The notes under the pieces: generated by a model
What the model was told of the DNA's origin: nothing
Seen by the model: the letters and a program-made list of their open reading frames with translations, nothing else
Database searches by the model: none
NCBI RefSeq assembly: GCF_024295805.1
Contig: NZ_JANCLX010000002.1
Coordinates: forward strand, 224,720-288,719
Origin: Streptomyces cucumeris
Lineage (GTDB): Bacteria; Actinomycetota; Actinomycetes; Streptomycetales; Streptomycetaceae
Direction: 5' to 3'
Length of the DNA stretch: 64,000 nucleotides
Shown: piece after piece, positions 8,070-16,981 of the stretch
Layout: each line of letters opens with the position of its first letter
How positions within the stretch are numbered: the stretch's first letter is position 1
Program-made: the position numbers and the translations under genes

Positions 8070-9596
8070 CTAGGTGCAGACCTTGCCCTTCGGCGGCACC
8101 TTGCCCTGGAGGAGATAGGCGTTGGCGATCCGCTGGACACAGCCGCTGCCACTGTCGTACGCGCCGTGGCCCTGTCCCTTGTAGGTGAGTTCGACACCGA
8201 CACCGGGGCCGAGCTCCTGCGCCATCTTCCGCGCACCGGAGTAGGGCGTCGCCGGGTCACCGGTGTTGCCGACGACGAGGATGGGGGCGGAACCGTGCGC
8301 GCTGACATCGGGTGTGGTCCAGGTGCCGGGCACCGGCCAGCCGGTGCACTGGGTGAGGCTCCAGGCCATGAAGTCGCCGAAGACCGGGGACGCCTTGCGG
8401 AAGGTGGGCAGTTTCCGCTCGATGTCGCCGACCGTGTAGCGCTGTTTGAAGTCGGCGCAGGTGATGGCGGTCAGGGACGCCTGGAGAGTGCTGTAGTCAC
8501 CGTCCTGGTCACGTCCGTTCATGGCGTCGCCCAGGGCCATCAGGATCCGGCCGTCGCCCTGCCGGGCGGCGTCCAGCCCCTGGGTGAGGTACTGCCAGAA
8601 CTGCTCGGAGTACAGGGACTGCGCGATCCCGCCCGCGGCCAGCGACTCGGTGAGTTTCCGTCCGTCACCGGCCGGGAGCGGCCGGGTGTCCAGCCGTTTG
8701 AGGAAGGTGCGGATCTGCGCCGCGGTGGGACAGCTCGCGGGTGCGACCATGCCGCCGCCCTTGTCGCAGTCCTTCACATAGTTGTTCAGCGCGAGCTGGA
8801 ACCCCTTGGCCTGGCCGAGCGCTCCCTGCTCCGGGGTCTGCGCCGGGTCCACCACCCCGTCGAAGAGCGCGCGTCCGACGTTCCGGGGGTACAGATGGGC
8901 GTAGACGCCGCCCAGTTCGGTGCCGTACGAGATCCCGAAGTAGTAGAGCTTGCGGTCGCCGAGGACCCGGCGCATCAGGTCCATGTCGCGGGCGGCGTTG
9001 GTGGTGCCGACATAGGGCAGCACCTTCCCGGAGTTCTTCTCGCACGCGGCGGCGTACCGCTTGACCCGGCGGACCAGACCCTTCACCTCGGCGGCGGTGT
9101 CCGGGGTGGGGTCGGCGGCGTAGTAGGAGTCGAGCTGCTCATCGCTGAGGCAGTGCACCCCGCTGCTGCGGCCGACCCCGCGCGGATCGAAGCTCACCAG
9201 GTCGTAGCGGGTGCGCAGTTGGCGGTAGCTGTCGGCGAGCGCCGGGAGGGTGGCGACGCCGGAGCCGCCGGGGCCGCCGAAGTTGAAGATGAGCGAACCG
9301 ATCCGGTGGCGGCGGTCGGTGGCCTTGGCGCGGATCATGGCGATGCCGATGGTGTCGCCGTCCGGATCGCGGTAGTCCAGCGGGGCGTGGAGCGTCGCGC
9401 ACTCCCATTCCTTGCCGGGGGCCTTGGTGGCACTGCCGTCCTGACTGTCCGAGGGGGTCGGACAGGGTGCCCAGTCCAGCTTCTGGGCGGCGGAGGTGTC
9501 CGGCCGGTCCCCGCCGTCCCCGCCGCATCCGGCCGGGAGGGCGGTCATCAGCAGGACGGCGGCGGACAGCGCACCGGTGCGCAGAGGTCGGGACAC
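8070..9596 (-). CDS. secreted lipoprotein alpha/beta-hydrolase, TAP-like paralogue
   Basis: A 508-residue paralogue of the neighbouring peptidase, alike over the whole mature length (for example FNFGGPGGSG, GDRKLYYFGISYGTELGG and SAPILVVGNTGDPATPY are shared or nearly so). The lipobox is LPAGC with C24, so it is membrane-anchored. The nucleophile is S223 in GISYG, and the Asp (NTGDP) and His (GQGHGAY) are conserved. The GTG start at 9596 is preceded by GGGAGA. It is probably an aminopeptidase feeding on extracellular peptides. The substrate split between the two copies is unknown. Confidence 0.9.
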   Translation of the reverse strand: MSRPLRTGALSAAVLLMTALPAGCGGDGGDRPDTSAAQKLDWAPCPTPSDSQDGSATKAPGKEWECATLHAPLDYRDPDGDTIGIAMIRAKATDRRHRIGSLIFNFGGPGGSGVATLPALADSYRQLRTRYDLVSFDPRGVGRSSGVHCLSDEQLDSYYAADPTPDTAAEVKGLVRRVKRYAAACEKNSGKVLPYVGTTNAARDMDLMRRVLGDRKLYYFGISYGTELGGVYAHLYPRNVGRALFDGVVDPAQTPEQGALGQAKGFQLALNNYVKDCDKGGGMVAPASCPTAAQIRTFLKRLDTRPLPAGDGRKLTESLAAGGIAQSLYSEQFWQYLTQGLDAARQGDGRILMALGDAMNGRDQDGDYSTLQASLTAITCADFKQRYTVGDIERKLPTFRKASPVFGDFMAWSLTQCTGWPVPGTWTTPDVSAHGSAPILVVGNTGDPATPYSGARKMAQELGPGVGVELTYKGQGHGAYDSGSGCVQRIANAYLLQGKVPPKGKVCT

Positions 9597-9799
9597 GGCG
9601 GCTCTCCCGGGGGTGGGCGGCGTACCGCCATCCTCGGGCGGCCCGCGCCGGGCCGCGCGCACAGCGCGGACGGACGGGTGAGCGGGGCCGGCGGTGGGGG
9701 CCGTACGGAGGCGTTCCGGCGCGCGGGCTCCGGGCCGCGGTGGTACGGGGCGCTACGGGCCCTGTCGGGCGGCCATGGGAGCGGGCCCCGCGACGGCCC

Positions 9800-12568
9800 C
9801 TACAGCGCCTCTTTACGGGTGAGGTGGGTGAAGGCCAGCCAGCCCGGCAGCACCGGCAGCCAGAAGACCATCAGCCGGAAGAGCAGCACCGCGGGCGCCG
9901 CGGTCTCGTACGGCAGCCCGGCGAAGGTCAGACCGGCGATCAGCGCGGCCTCGACCGCGCCGACACCGCCGGGGGTGGGGGCCGCCGAGCCCAGCGCGTT
10001 GCCCGCGAGGAAGACGACCGCGATGCTCGCGTAGCTCAGGTCACCGCCGAACGCCCGGATCGACGCGTCGAGGCACAGCACGTTGGCGACGGTCAGCAGC
10101 AGCATGCCGCCGATGCCCGCGAGCAGCTTCCTGGGCCGCTGGAGCACGTCCAGCATGCGCGGGACGACACCGGCGAACAGGGACCGCACCCGGGTGGAGA
10201 CGAACTTCCGCAGGACGGGGACCGCGGTCACCACCAGGACCAGCACCGCGGCCGTCAGCAGCCCGGCGATCACGCTCCGGGACGGTGAGAGGGTCGGGGT
10301 GCGCTCGGTCCCGGTGATGTAGCCGAAGGTCAGCAGCAGCACGATATGGCTGGCCAGTCCGAAGAGCTGGGAGGCCCCGACACTGGCCACCGCGAGGCCC
10401 GGCCGCACCCCCGCGCGCTGGAGGAACCGGGTGTTCAGGGCGACGCCGCCGACCGCCGCGGGGGCCACCAGCTTCACGAACGAGGCGGCCACCTGCGCCA
10501 GCACCGTCCGCCCGAAGGGCACCTTCTCGGGCACGAAGCCCAGCAGGCTCATGGCCGCGGCCACATAGGTCAGCGCGGAGAAGACGAGCGCGAAGAGCAC
10601 CCAGATCCAGTTGGCCTCGCCGACCACGGCGCCCAGCTTGATGTGGGTGAACTGGGAGAGCAGGAAGTACGCGGCGAAGGCGCCCGCGCAGAAGCTGACC
10701 AGGGTGCGCGGTTTGATGCGCTCCAGCCGGACCGGCACTATGGGCGCCTGCGGCCGGACCAGCAGCACCTGCTGACGGATCTGGGCGAGCAGATCCTCCT
10801 CGCGGGCGTCCTCCAGGGCCTCTTCGATCGCCCGCTTCTCCGCCTGCTTCTCGGCCCGCTGGGTCTTGCGGTCGCTGATGGCCGCCTGGGGCTCGTCGGC
10901 CCCGCGCGCCTCCTTGGCCTCCTTGGCCGTGCGCGACGCCTCCAGCACCGCTTCCCGCTGTCGCTGGGCGCGCTCCCGGGCAAGCTGGCGCAGGGTCGCG
11001 CGGCTGCCGCGGCCCAGGGCCAGCGGCTGGAGCAGCGGAAGGCTGTCGGCGACCGCGTCCGGGCCGAGGACCGCGACCGCAGCCGCCACCGAGCGCTCGG
11101 CGCCGACCCGCAGCCCGAGGGTGGTGAGCAACTGGGCGACGTCCATCCGCAGCACCAGGTCACCGGCGGCGATCTCGCCGCCCCGCAGATCGGTGAGGAT
11201 CACCCGGCCGTCGCGGTCGACCAGGAGGGCGTCGCTGTCCAGCCGCCGGTGGGCGATCCGCCGTGACTGGAGCGCCTGGACCTGGTGCCAGGCCCCGGCC
11301 AGCAGTTCGTCGGTGAGCTCCTCGTCCGGCAGGGCGTGCAGCGGACGGCCGCCGATGTGCTCGTAGACCAGCATCACCGCGTCCGGGCCCAGCTCGGAGG
11401 TGGCGATCAGCTTGGGCGCGTTGGCACCCGCGGCGATGGCCGCGTATGCGAGCAGCGCCTCCTGCTCCAGCGCCTGGCGCAGCGACTGGAGGCTGCGCGG
11501 CGGGGCGATGGTGCGCAGCGTCAGCCGCTGCCAGACGCTGTAGAAGAACCCCTGGGCCTGCTGTTCGCGGTCGACCACGGTGACGTCCAGGGGCGGACCG
11601 TCCTCCAGGGTGACCAGATAGCGGCGGCCGCGGTCCCCGTGGTTGCCCTGGTCGCCCTCCGTGGGCTCCTCCGCGCGCATCGCGCTGACCGGGTTGAAGC
11701 CGACGCGGCGCAGCCCGGCGAGGAGGTTCTGCCCGGTGGGGCGGACATTGGGCGAGCCGACGGCGTAGAGCGTGCCGTAGGCGACGGTCCAGCCGATCAG
11801 CACCGTCACGATGATCGAGAACGGGGTGGTGTAGCCGCCGACGAGCACCGCGAACGCGTCGAGCAGCAGCACGCACCACATGGCCACCCGCCAGCGCGGG
11901 CGCCGTGCCATCCCGACGGCCGTCATATAGGCGATGACGGGCGCGAGATAGCCGTGGACGGGATCGCTGAACGTGCCGCCGGGGGCGGGCTGGGTGAGCG
12001 CCTCCCGGATCGACTCCGGTGCGCCGTCCGCGACCCACAGGTCCGTGGTGAGGGACACCCCGTGGGCGAGCACCGCGGCCAGGACGCCGTCCGCGATCCG
12101 CAGCCCGTCCCGTTTGATCAGCCGCTCGACGGCGAAGGCCACCGGGAGGACGAGGACGGCGACGCTCGCCGTGAGCCCTGCGAAGTCGATCAGCAGCGGG
12201 GGCGCCTGGTCGGCGCCGTGGCCGATGTCCTTCTCCAGACCCGCGGTGGTGCCGTGCGCGAAGGCCGCGATGGCCAGGACGACGGCCATGCCCAGCACAC
12301 CGAGCAGCAGCCGCATGAGGTCGGAGGGGCGGTGGACCCGCGCCGGCAGCAACGGCTCGTCCCCGGAGACCCGGTCGACATGCGGCTCGCCGCCGTCGCC
12401 GCCGCCCCGCGGGCCGTCGGAGCCGGGGTCCGGCTCCTGGCCGCGGCCGTCGTGGTGCTCGGGGGTGCCGGACGAGGCGTCGGGACGCGACAACGCCTCA
12501 GGGGTGCGGGCCTCCTCCTCCGGAGGCTGCGCACCCTGCTTCGCCGTCTCTTCTTGATCTCGTATCAC
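9800..12568 (-). CDS. kinase-like / flippase-like (LPG-synthase TM) membrane protein
   Basis: A 922-residue membrane protein in three parts. After a ~80-residue low-complexity acidic N-terminus come about six transmembrane helices (80-290). A soluble middle region (about 310-640) looks like a degenerate protein-kinase or aminoglycoside-phosphotransferase fold (LVYEHIGGRPLHALP; AHRRLDSDALLVDRDG; VILTDLRGG) and ends in a charged coiled-coil-rich segment. The C-terminal ~270 residues are a UPF0104/MprF-type flippase domain with GSAAPTPGGVGAVE. The family flips or binds lipids in the cytoplasmic membrane. The ligand here is unknown. The kinase Asp in HRRLDSD is present but the DFG-like motif reads DLRG, so catalysis is doubtful. 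Confidence 0.8.
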   Translation of the reverse strand: MIRDQEETAKQGAQPPEEEARTPEALSRPDASSGTPEHHDGRGQEPDPGSDGPRGGGDGGEPHVDRVSGDEPLLPARVHRPSDLMRLLLGVLGMAVVLAIAAFAHGTTAGLEKDIGHGADQAPPLLIDFAGLTASVAVLVLPVAFAVERLIKRDGLRIADGVLAAVLAHGVSLTTDLWVADGAPESIREALTQPAPGGTFSDPVHGYLAPVIAYMTAVGMARRPRWRVAMWCVLLLDAFAVLVGGYTTPFSIIVTVLIGWTVAYGTLYAVGSPNVRPTGQNLLAGLRRVGFNPVSAMRAEEPTEGDQGNHGDRGRRYLVTLEDGPPLDVTVVDREQQAQGFFYSVWQRLTLRTIAPPRSLQSLRQALEQEALLAYAAIAAGANAPKLIATSELGPDAVMLVYEHIGGRPLHALPDEELTDELLAGAWHQVQALQSRRIAHRRLDSDALLVDRDGRVILTDLRGGEIAAGDLVLRMDVAQLLTTLGLRVGAERSVAAAVAVLGPDAVADSLPLLQPLALGRGSRATLRQLARERAQRQREAVLEASRTAKEAKEARGADEPQAAISDRKTQRAEKQAEKRAIEEALEDAREEDLLAQIRQQVLLVRPQAPIVPVRLERIKPRTLVSFCAGAFAAYFLLSQFTHIKLGAVVGEANWIWVLFALVFSALTYVAAAMSLLGFVPEKVPFGRTVLAQVAASFVKLVAPAAVGGVALNTRFLQRAGVRPGLAVASVGASQLFGLASHIVLLLTFGYITGTERTPTLSPSRSVIAGLLTAAVLVLVVTAVPVLRKFVSTRVRSLFAGVVPRMLDVLQRPRKLLAGIGGMLLLTVANVLCLDASIRAFGGDLSYASIAVVFLAGNALGSAAPTPGGVGAVEAALIAGLTFAGLPYETAAPAVLLFRLMVFWLPVLPGWLAFTHLTRKEAL

Positions 12569-12770
12569 CAGTCACCGCCCGGAAGATGGTGGCATGCCCG
12601 GGAGGCGGATGAGGGCATCAGGGTGCATTTCGGGGGCGTGAACCTCGGATCGTACGCCGTGTACAGGATTCCCGCACGCTCGGTGATCACACCGGGGATG
12701 GGCGATACGGCCGGAAACGGACGGCCGCGGGCCCGGGGGAGTGTCGGTGGGGTGCGGCAGGATGGGTCCG

Positions 12771-13157
12771 ATGAGCCGGGAGAACGAGGAACCGGGCGGC
12801 GAGGAGCTGCCCGAGTACGCGGAGCGGGTGCTGGAGGTCGCCGAGCTGATCCCGCCTGGCCGGGTGATGACCTACGGGGACATCGCCGAATGGCTGGGCG
12901 AGGGCGGACCGCGCCAGGTCGGCCGGGTGATGGCGCTCTACGGGGGCGCCGTGCCGTGGTGGCGGGTGGTCCGCGCGGACGGCGCGCTGCTCCCGGGCCA
13001 TGAGCTGCGTGCGCTCGGTCACTACCGTGAGGAGGGCACCCCGCTGCGGGAGGCCCCGCGCTCGGCGGAGGGCCATCTGCCCCGGCTCGATCTGCGCGCG
13101 GCCCGCTGGGACGGCCGGCGGGCCGACGGCGGAGCGGCCCCGCCGGGACCGGAGTAG
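12771..13157 (+). CDS. alkyltransferase-like (ATL) MGMT-family DNA-binding protein
   Basis: A 128-residue protein of the MGMT DNA-binding fold (VLEVAELIPPGRVMTYGDIA; GRVMALYGG). Where O6-methylguanine methyltransferases have the PCHRV active-site cysteine, this has PWWRVVRADG, so it cannot accept an alkyl group. ATL proteins with Trp in this position bind alkylated guanine and flag it for nucleotide excision repair. ATG at 12771 follows AGGATGG; an in-frame ATG nine bases upstream is possible. It sits directly before the adnA-adnB repair genes. Confidence 0.88.
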   Translation: MSRENEEPGGEELPEYAERVLEVAELIPPGRVMTYGDIAEWLGEGGPRQVGRVMALYGGAVPWWRVVRADGALLPGHELRALGHYREEGTPLREAPRSAEGHLPRLDLRAARWDGRRADGGAAPPGPE

Positions 13158-13445
13158 CAGCGCGGTCGACGGGAGTGGCAGCGCGGTCCGGGGCGTTTCT
13201 CCGGCCCCGAGCAGCGTCCCGAGCAGCGCCCCGGACCGCGGCGCGGACCGTCCGTGACGTCACGGCGCGCGCCCCGTCCGGACGCGCGTCCGGCGCGCGC
13301 GTGCGCCGCCCGCGCACCGCAGGACACCCGCCATCGACGCCGTCCCGGCGGGCGCGTGGGGTTGTCCACAGCCTTCCCCGTGACCTTCCGCGGCACATGA
13401 GAGGCTGTCCCGCACCCAGCCAACCCACCAGGACCGGCGATCCAC

Positions 13446-16400
13446 GTGAGCTCCTCCTCCTCGTCCCTCCCGCGACAGCGGCAGGCGCGGCAGCCTTCCT
13501 CACGGCCGCCGTCCCCGGGCAGGTACCGGCTGGTCCGTCACCGGCCGGAGTCCGTCGCCCCGCCTGTCCTGGACGCACATCAGCGCGCCGTGGTCCGTCA
13601 CCCGGAGGGTCCGCTGCTCGTCCTCGCCGGACCGGGCACCGGGAAGACCACGACGCTCGTGGAGGCGGTGGCCCGCCGGACGCGGGAGGGCGCGGACCCG
13701 GAGCGGATCCTCGTCCTCACCTTCAGCCGCAAGGCCGCCGTCGAGCTGCGCGACCGGATGGCCGCGCGCATGGGCGGCGCCACCGCCCCGCAGGCCACCA
13801 CCTTCCACTCGTTCTGCTACGCCCTGGTCCGCGCCCACCAGGACGCCGATCTGTTCGCCGATCCGCTGCGGCTGCTGTCCGGACCCGAACAGGACGTGGC
13901 CGTCCGGGAGCTGCTCGCGGGCCAGGCCGAGCTGGCGCGCGAGGGGCGGGCGTCCGCCCGCTGGCCCGATGAGCTGCGCGCCTGTCTGACCACCCGCGGC
14001 TTCGCGGACGAGGTGCGCGCCGTGCTCGCGCGCAGCCGGGAGCTGGGCCTCGGACCGCGTGCCCTGGGGGACTTCGCGGCGCGCACCGGCCGCCCCGACT
14101 GGGGCGCCGCGGCGGACTTCCTCGCCGAGTACCTGGACGTGCTGGACGCCCAGGGGGTGCTGGACTACGCCGAGCTGGTGCACCGCGCGGTGCTGCTGGC
14201 CGAGCGGCCGGACGTCGCGGCCGGACTGGCGGCGCGCTACGACGCGGTGTTCGTCGACGAGTACCAGGACACCGACGCCGCCCAGGGGCGGCTGCTGCGC
14301 GCGCTCGCGGGCGTCCACGGGGGCGGGCGCACCGCGGCGTCCCGGCGGGCACCCCGGATGGCGCGCGGGCGCACCCTCGTCGCGTTCGGCGACCCCGACC
14401 AGTCCATCTATGCGTTCCGCGGCGCCGACGTGGGCGGCATCCTCGGGTTCCCGGACGCCTTCCGGCGGCCGGACGGCAGACCCGCGGACGTGGCGGTGCT
14501 CACCACCTCCCGCCGCTCCGGGGCCCGCCTCCTGGCGGCCACCCGGCTGATCGCCCGCCGGATGCCGCTCACCCGGCTGCCCGCCGACGCGGTGCGCGCC
14601 CACCGGGAGCCGACCGCGGCCCGCGACGGCGGCCAGGTCGAGGCGTACACCTATCCCACCGCGGGCGCCGAGCTCGACAACGTGGCCGACATCCTGCGCC
14701 GCGCCCACCTCGAGGACGGTGTGCCGTGGAGTGAGATGGCCGTCCTGGTGCGCGCCGGAGGGCGCTCGCTCCCCGGTGTGCGCCGTGCCCTCACCTCCGC
14801 CGGGGTCCCGGTCGAGGTGGACGGCGATGACATCCCGCTGCGCCATGAACCCGCGGTGGCCCCGCTGCTGACCGCGCTGCGGGCCACCGCCACGGCCGCG
14901 CTGCCGGAGGCGGGCGGACTCACCGCGTCCCTCGACGTGGAGACCGCGCTCACCCTGCTGGCGTCGCCGCTGGGCGGGATGGACGCCGCCGATCTGCGCC
15001 GGCTGGGCCGGGCGCTGCGCGAGGAGGAGCGGACCGCGGGCAAGGCGGTGCCGCGTCCCTCGGACACCCTGCTGGCCGAGGCGCTCGCCGAGCCCGGACG
15101 ACTGGCCGTCCACGACCCCGCGTATGCGCGCGGCGCCCAGCAGCTGGGGCGGCTGCTGCACTCCGCGCGGGAGGCGCTGGCCCGGGGCGGCACCGCGGAG
15201 GAGGCGCTGTGGCGGCTGTGGGACGGCACCTCCTGGCCCGGCCGGCTGGAGCGCGCCGCCCAGCGCGGCGGTGCCGCCGGGCGGAACGCGGACCGCGACC
15301 TGGACGCGGTGTGCGCGCTGTTCGAGACCGCCGCGCGCGCGGAGCGCACCGGCGGCCGGGGCGCCCTCAACTTCCTGGAGGAGATCGACGCCCAGGACAT
15401 CGCCGCCGACACCCTCTCGCGCCGGATGGCCCGCCCCGACGCCGTACGGCTGATGACCGCCCACCGCTCCAAGGGCCTGGAGTGGCGGCTGGTGGTCGTG
15501 GCGGGCGTCCAGGAGGGGCTGTGGCCCGATCTGCGGCGCCGCGGTTCGCTCCTGGAGGCGGACCGGATCGGCCGCGACGGCCTGGCCGAGCCGCTGCCGC
15601 CGGGCGCGCTGCTCGCCGAGGAGCGACGGCTGTTCTACGTGGCGGCCACCCGGGCCCGGGACCGGCTGGTGGTCACCGCCGTCAAGGCCGCCTCCGACGA
15701 CGGGGACCAGCCCTCCCGCTTCCTGGCCGAACTCGGCGTCACCCCCGTGGATGTCACGCAGCGTCCGCGCCGTCCGCTGTCGGTGGCCGCGCTCGTCGCC
15801 GAGCTGCGCGCCGTCACCGTCGATCCGGAGGCCCCCGGGACGCTGCGGGACGCCGCCGCGCGGCGGCTGGCGCGGCTGGCCGCGCTGCGCGACGAGGAGG
15901 GCCAGCCGCTCGTCCCGGCGGCCCACCCCTACCGCTGGTGGGGGCTGTACGAGCCGACGCACAGCGAGGTCCCGCTGCGTGACCGGGACCGGCCGGTGGC
16001 GCTCTCCGGCAGCGCGCTCGACCAGCTCGTCAACACCTGTTCGCTCCAGTGGTTCCTGGGGCGCGAGGTCAAGGCGGACGCGCCCTCGACCGCCGCCCAG
16101 GGCTTCGGGAACGTCGTCCACGTCCTGGCCGACGAGGTCGCCTCCGGCCGCACCCCGGCCGATCTCGCCGTCCTGATGGAGCGGCTGGACTCGGTCTGGG
16201 ACGCGCTGTCCTTCGACGCCCCCTGGAAGTCACGGCAGGAGAAGGAGAACGCGCGGGCCGCGCTGGAGCGGTTCCTGCGCTGGCATGTGATGGAGCGCGG
16301 CGGCCGGACGCCGGTCGCCTCCGAGCACGGCTTCGACGTCACCCTGGAGGCGGACGCCTACCAGGTGCGCATCCGCGGCAGCATGGACCGTGTCGAGGCG

Positions 16401-16796
16401 GACACCGAGGGCCGGGCGTACGTCGTGGACTTCAAGACCGGGAAGCAGCCGGTGACGCGCGGCGCGGTGGAGCGCCACCCCCAGCTCGCGGTCTATCAGC
16501 TTGCGGTGCGCGAGGGCGCCGTCGACGGCCTGTTCGGCGACGACCGTCCCGAGCCGGGCGGCGCGGAGCTGGTCCAGCTCCGCCAGGGCGCGGCCAGGAA
16601 GGAGGGCGGTGAGAGCGTCCCCAAGGTGCAGGCGCAGGAGCCGCCGGACGGGGAGTGGGTGGGCGACCTGCTCGCCACCGCGGCCGGACGGGTGCTGGAC
16701 GAGCGGTTCGCGCCGAGCGCGGGCGAGCACTGCAACCGCTGTTCCTTCCGCGCCTCGTGCAGCGCCCGCGCCGAGGGACGGCACGTGGTGGACTGA
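13446..16796 (+). CDS. adnA: AdnA-type helicase-nuclease subunit
   Basis: An 1116-residue UvrD-family protein with a C-terminal RecB-type nuclease. It matches AdnA, partner of AdnB in the actinobacterial double-strand-break end-resection machine. Walker A is GPGTGKT (62-68) and Walker B is DEYQD (271-275). The later motif HRSKGLEW and ATRARDR are present. The nuclease centre is YVVDFKTGK (D995, K997). Cysteines C865, C1096, C1099 and C1105 form the iron-sulfur staple pattern of AddB-like nucleases. The GTG start at 13446 has only a weak ribosome site. It is followed after 185 bases by adnB, the same order as in mycobacteria. Confidence 0.9.
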   Translation: MSSSSSSLPRQRQARQPSSRPPSPGRYRLVRHRPESVAPPVLDAHQRAVVRHPEGPLLVLAGPGTGKTTTLVEAVARRTREGADPERILVLTFSRKAAVELRDRMAARMGGATAPQATTFHSFCYALVRAHQDADLFADPLRLLSGPEQDVAVRELLAGQAELAREGRASARWPDELRACLTTRGFADEVRAVLARSRELGLGPRALGDFAARTGRPDWGAAADFLAEYLDVLDAQGVLDYAELVHRAVLLAERPDVAAGLAARYDAVFVDEYQDTDAAQGRLLRALAGVHGGGRTAASRRAPRMARGRTLVAFGDPDQSIYAFRGADVGGILGFPDAFRRPDGRPADVAVLTTSRRSGARLLAATRLIARRMPLTRLPADAVRAHREPTAARDGGQVEAYTYPTAGAELDNVADILRRAHLEDGVPWSEMAVLVRAGGRSLPGVRRALTSAGVPVEVDGDDIPLRHEPAVAPLLTALRATATAALPEAGGLTASLDVETALTLLASPLGGMDAADLRRLGRALREEERTAGKAVPRPSDTLLAEALAEPGRLAVHDPAYARGAQQLGRLLHSAREALARGGTAEEALWRLWDGTSWPGRLERAAQRGGAAGRNADRDLDAVCALFETAARAERTGGRGALNFLEEIDAQDIAADTLSRRMARPDAVRLMTAHRSKGLEWRLVVVAGVQEGLWPDLRRRGSLLEADRIGRDGLAEPLPPGALLAEERRLFYVAATRARDRLVVTAVKAASDDGDQPSRFLAELGVTPVDVTQRPRRPLSVAALVAELRAVTVDPEAPGTLRDAAARRLARLAALRDEEGQPLVPAAHPYRWWGLYEPTHSEVPLRDRDRPVALSGSALDQLVNTCSLQWFLGREVKADAPSTAAQGFGNVVHVLADEVASGRTPADLAVLMERLDSVWDALSFDAPWKSRQEKENARAALERFLRWHVMERGGRTPVASEHGFDVTLEADAYQVRIRGSMDRVEADTEGRAYVVDFKTGKQPVTRGAVERHPQLAVYQLAVREGAVDGLFGDDRPEPGGAELVQLRQGAARKEGGESVPKVQAQEPPDGEWVGDLLATAAGRVLDERFAPSAGEHCNRCSFRASCSARAEGRHVVD

Positions 16797-16981
16797 GCGC
16801 CGCCGTGGCCCGGCTCACACGGTCCGCGGTGCCTGACCCGGGATTCCCTGGTGCCGGGAATCGGACACTTCCGCTCGTTTCACTCCGCCTCTGTCCCGTC
16901 ATATCCGTTTCCGTCCCGGCTTGTTCGAGGCCGTCCCGGGTTGGTGTCCGGCTGTCGGAGGGGACCGATAGCCTCAACCGA

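Noticed and set aside
16857..16879. GGAAT...GTT upstream of adnB as a sigma-R promoter
   Set aside because: The spacer is 15 bases, too short for the 18-19 base spacing of the consensus.
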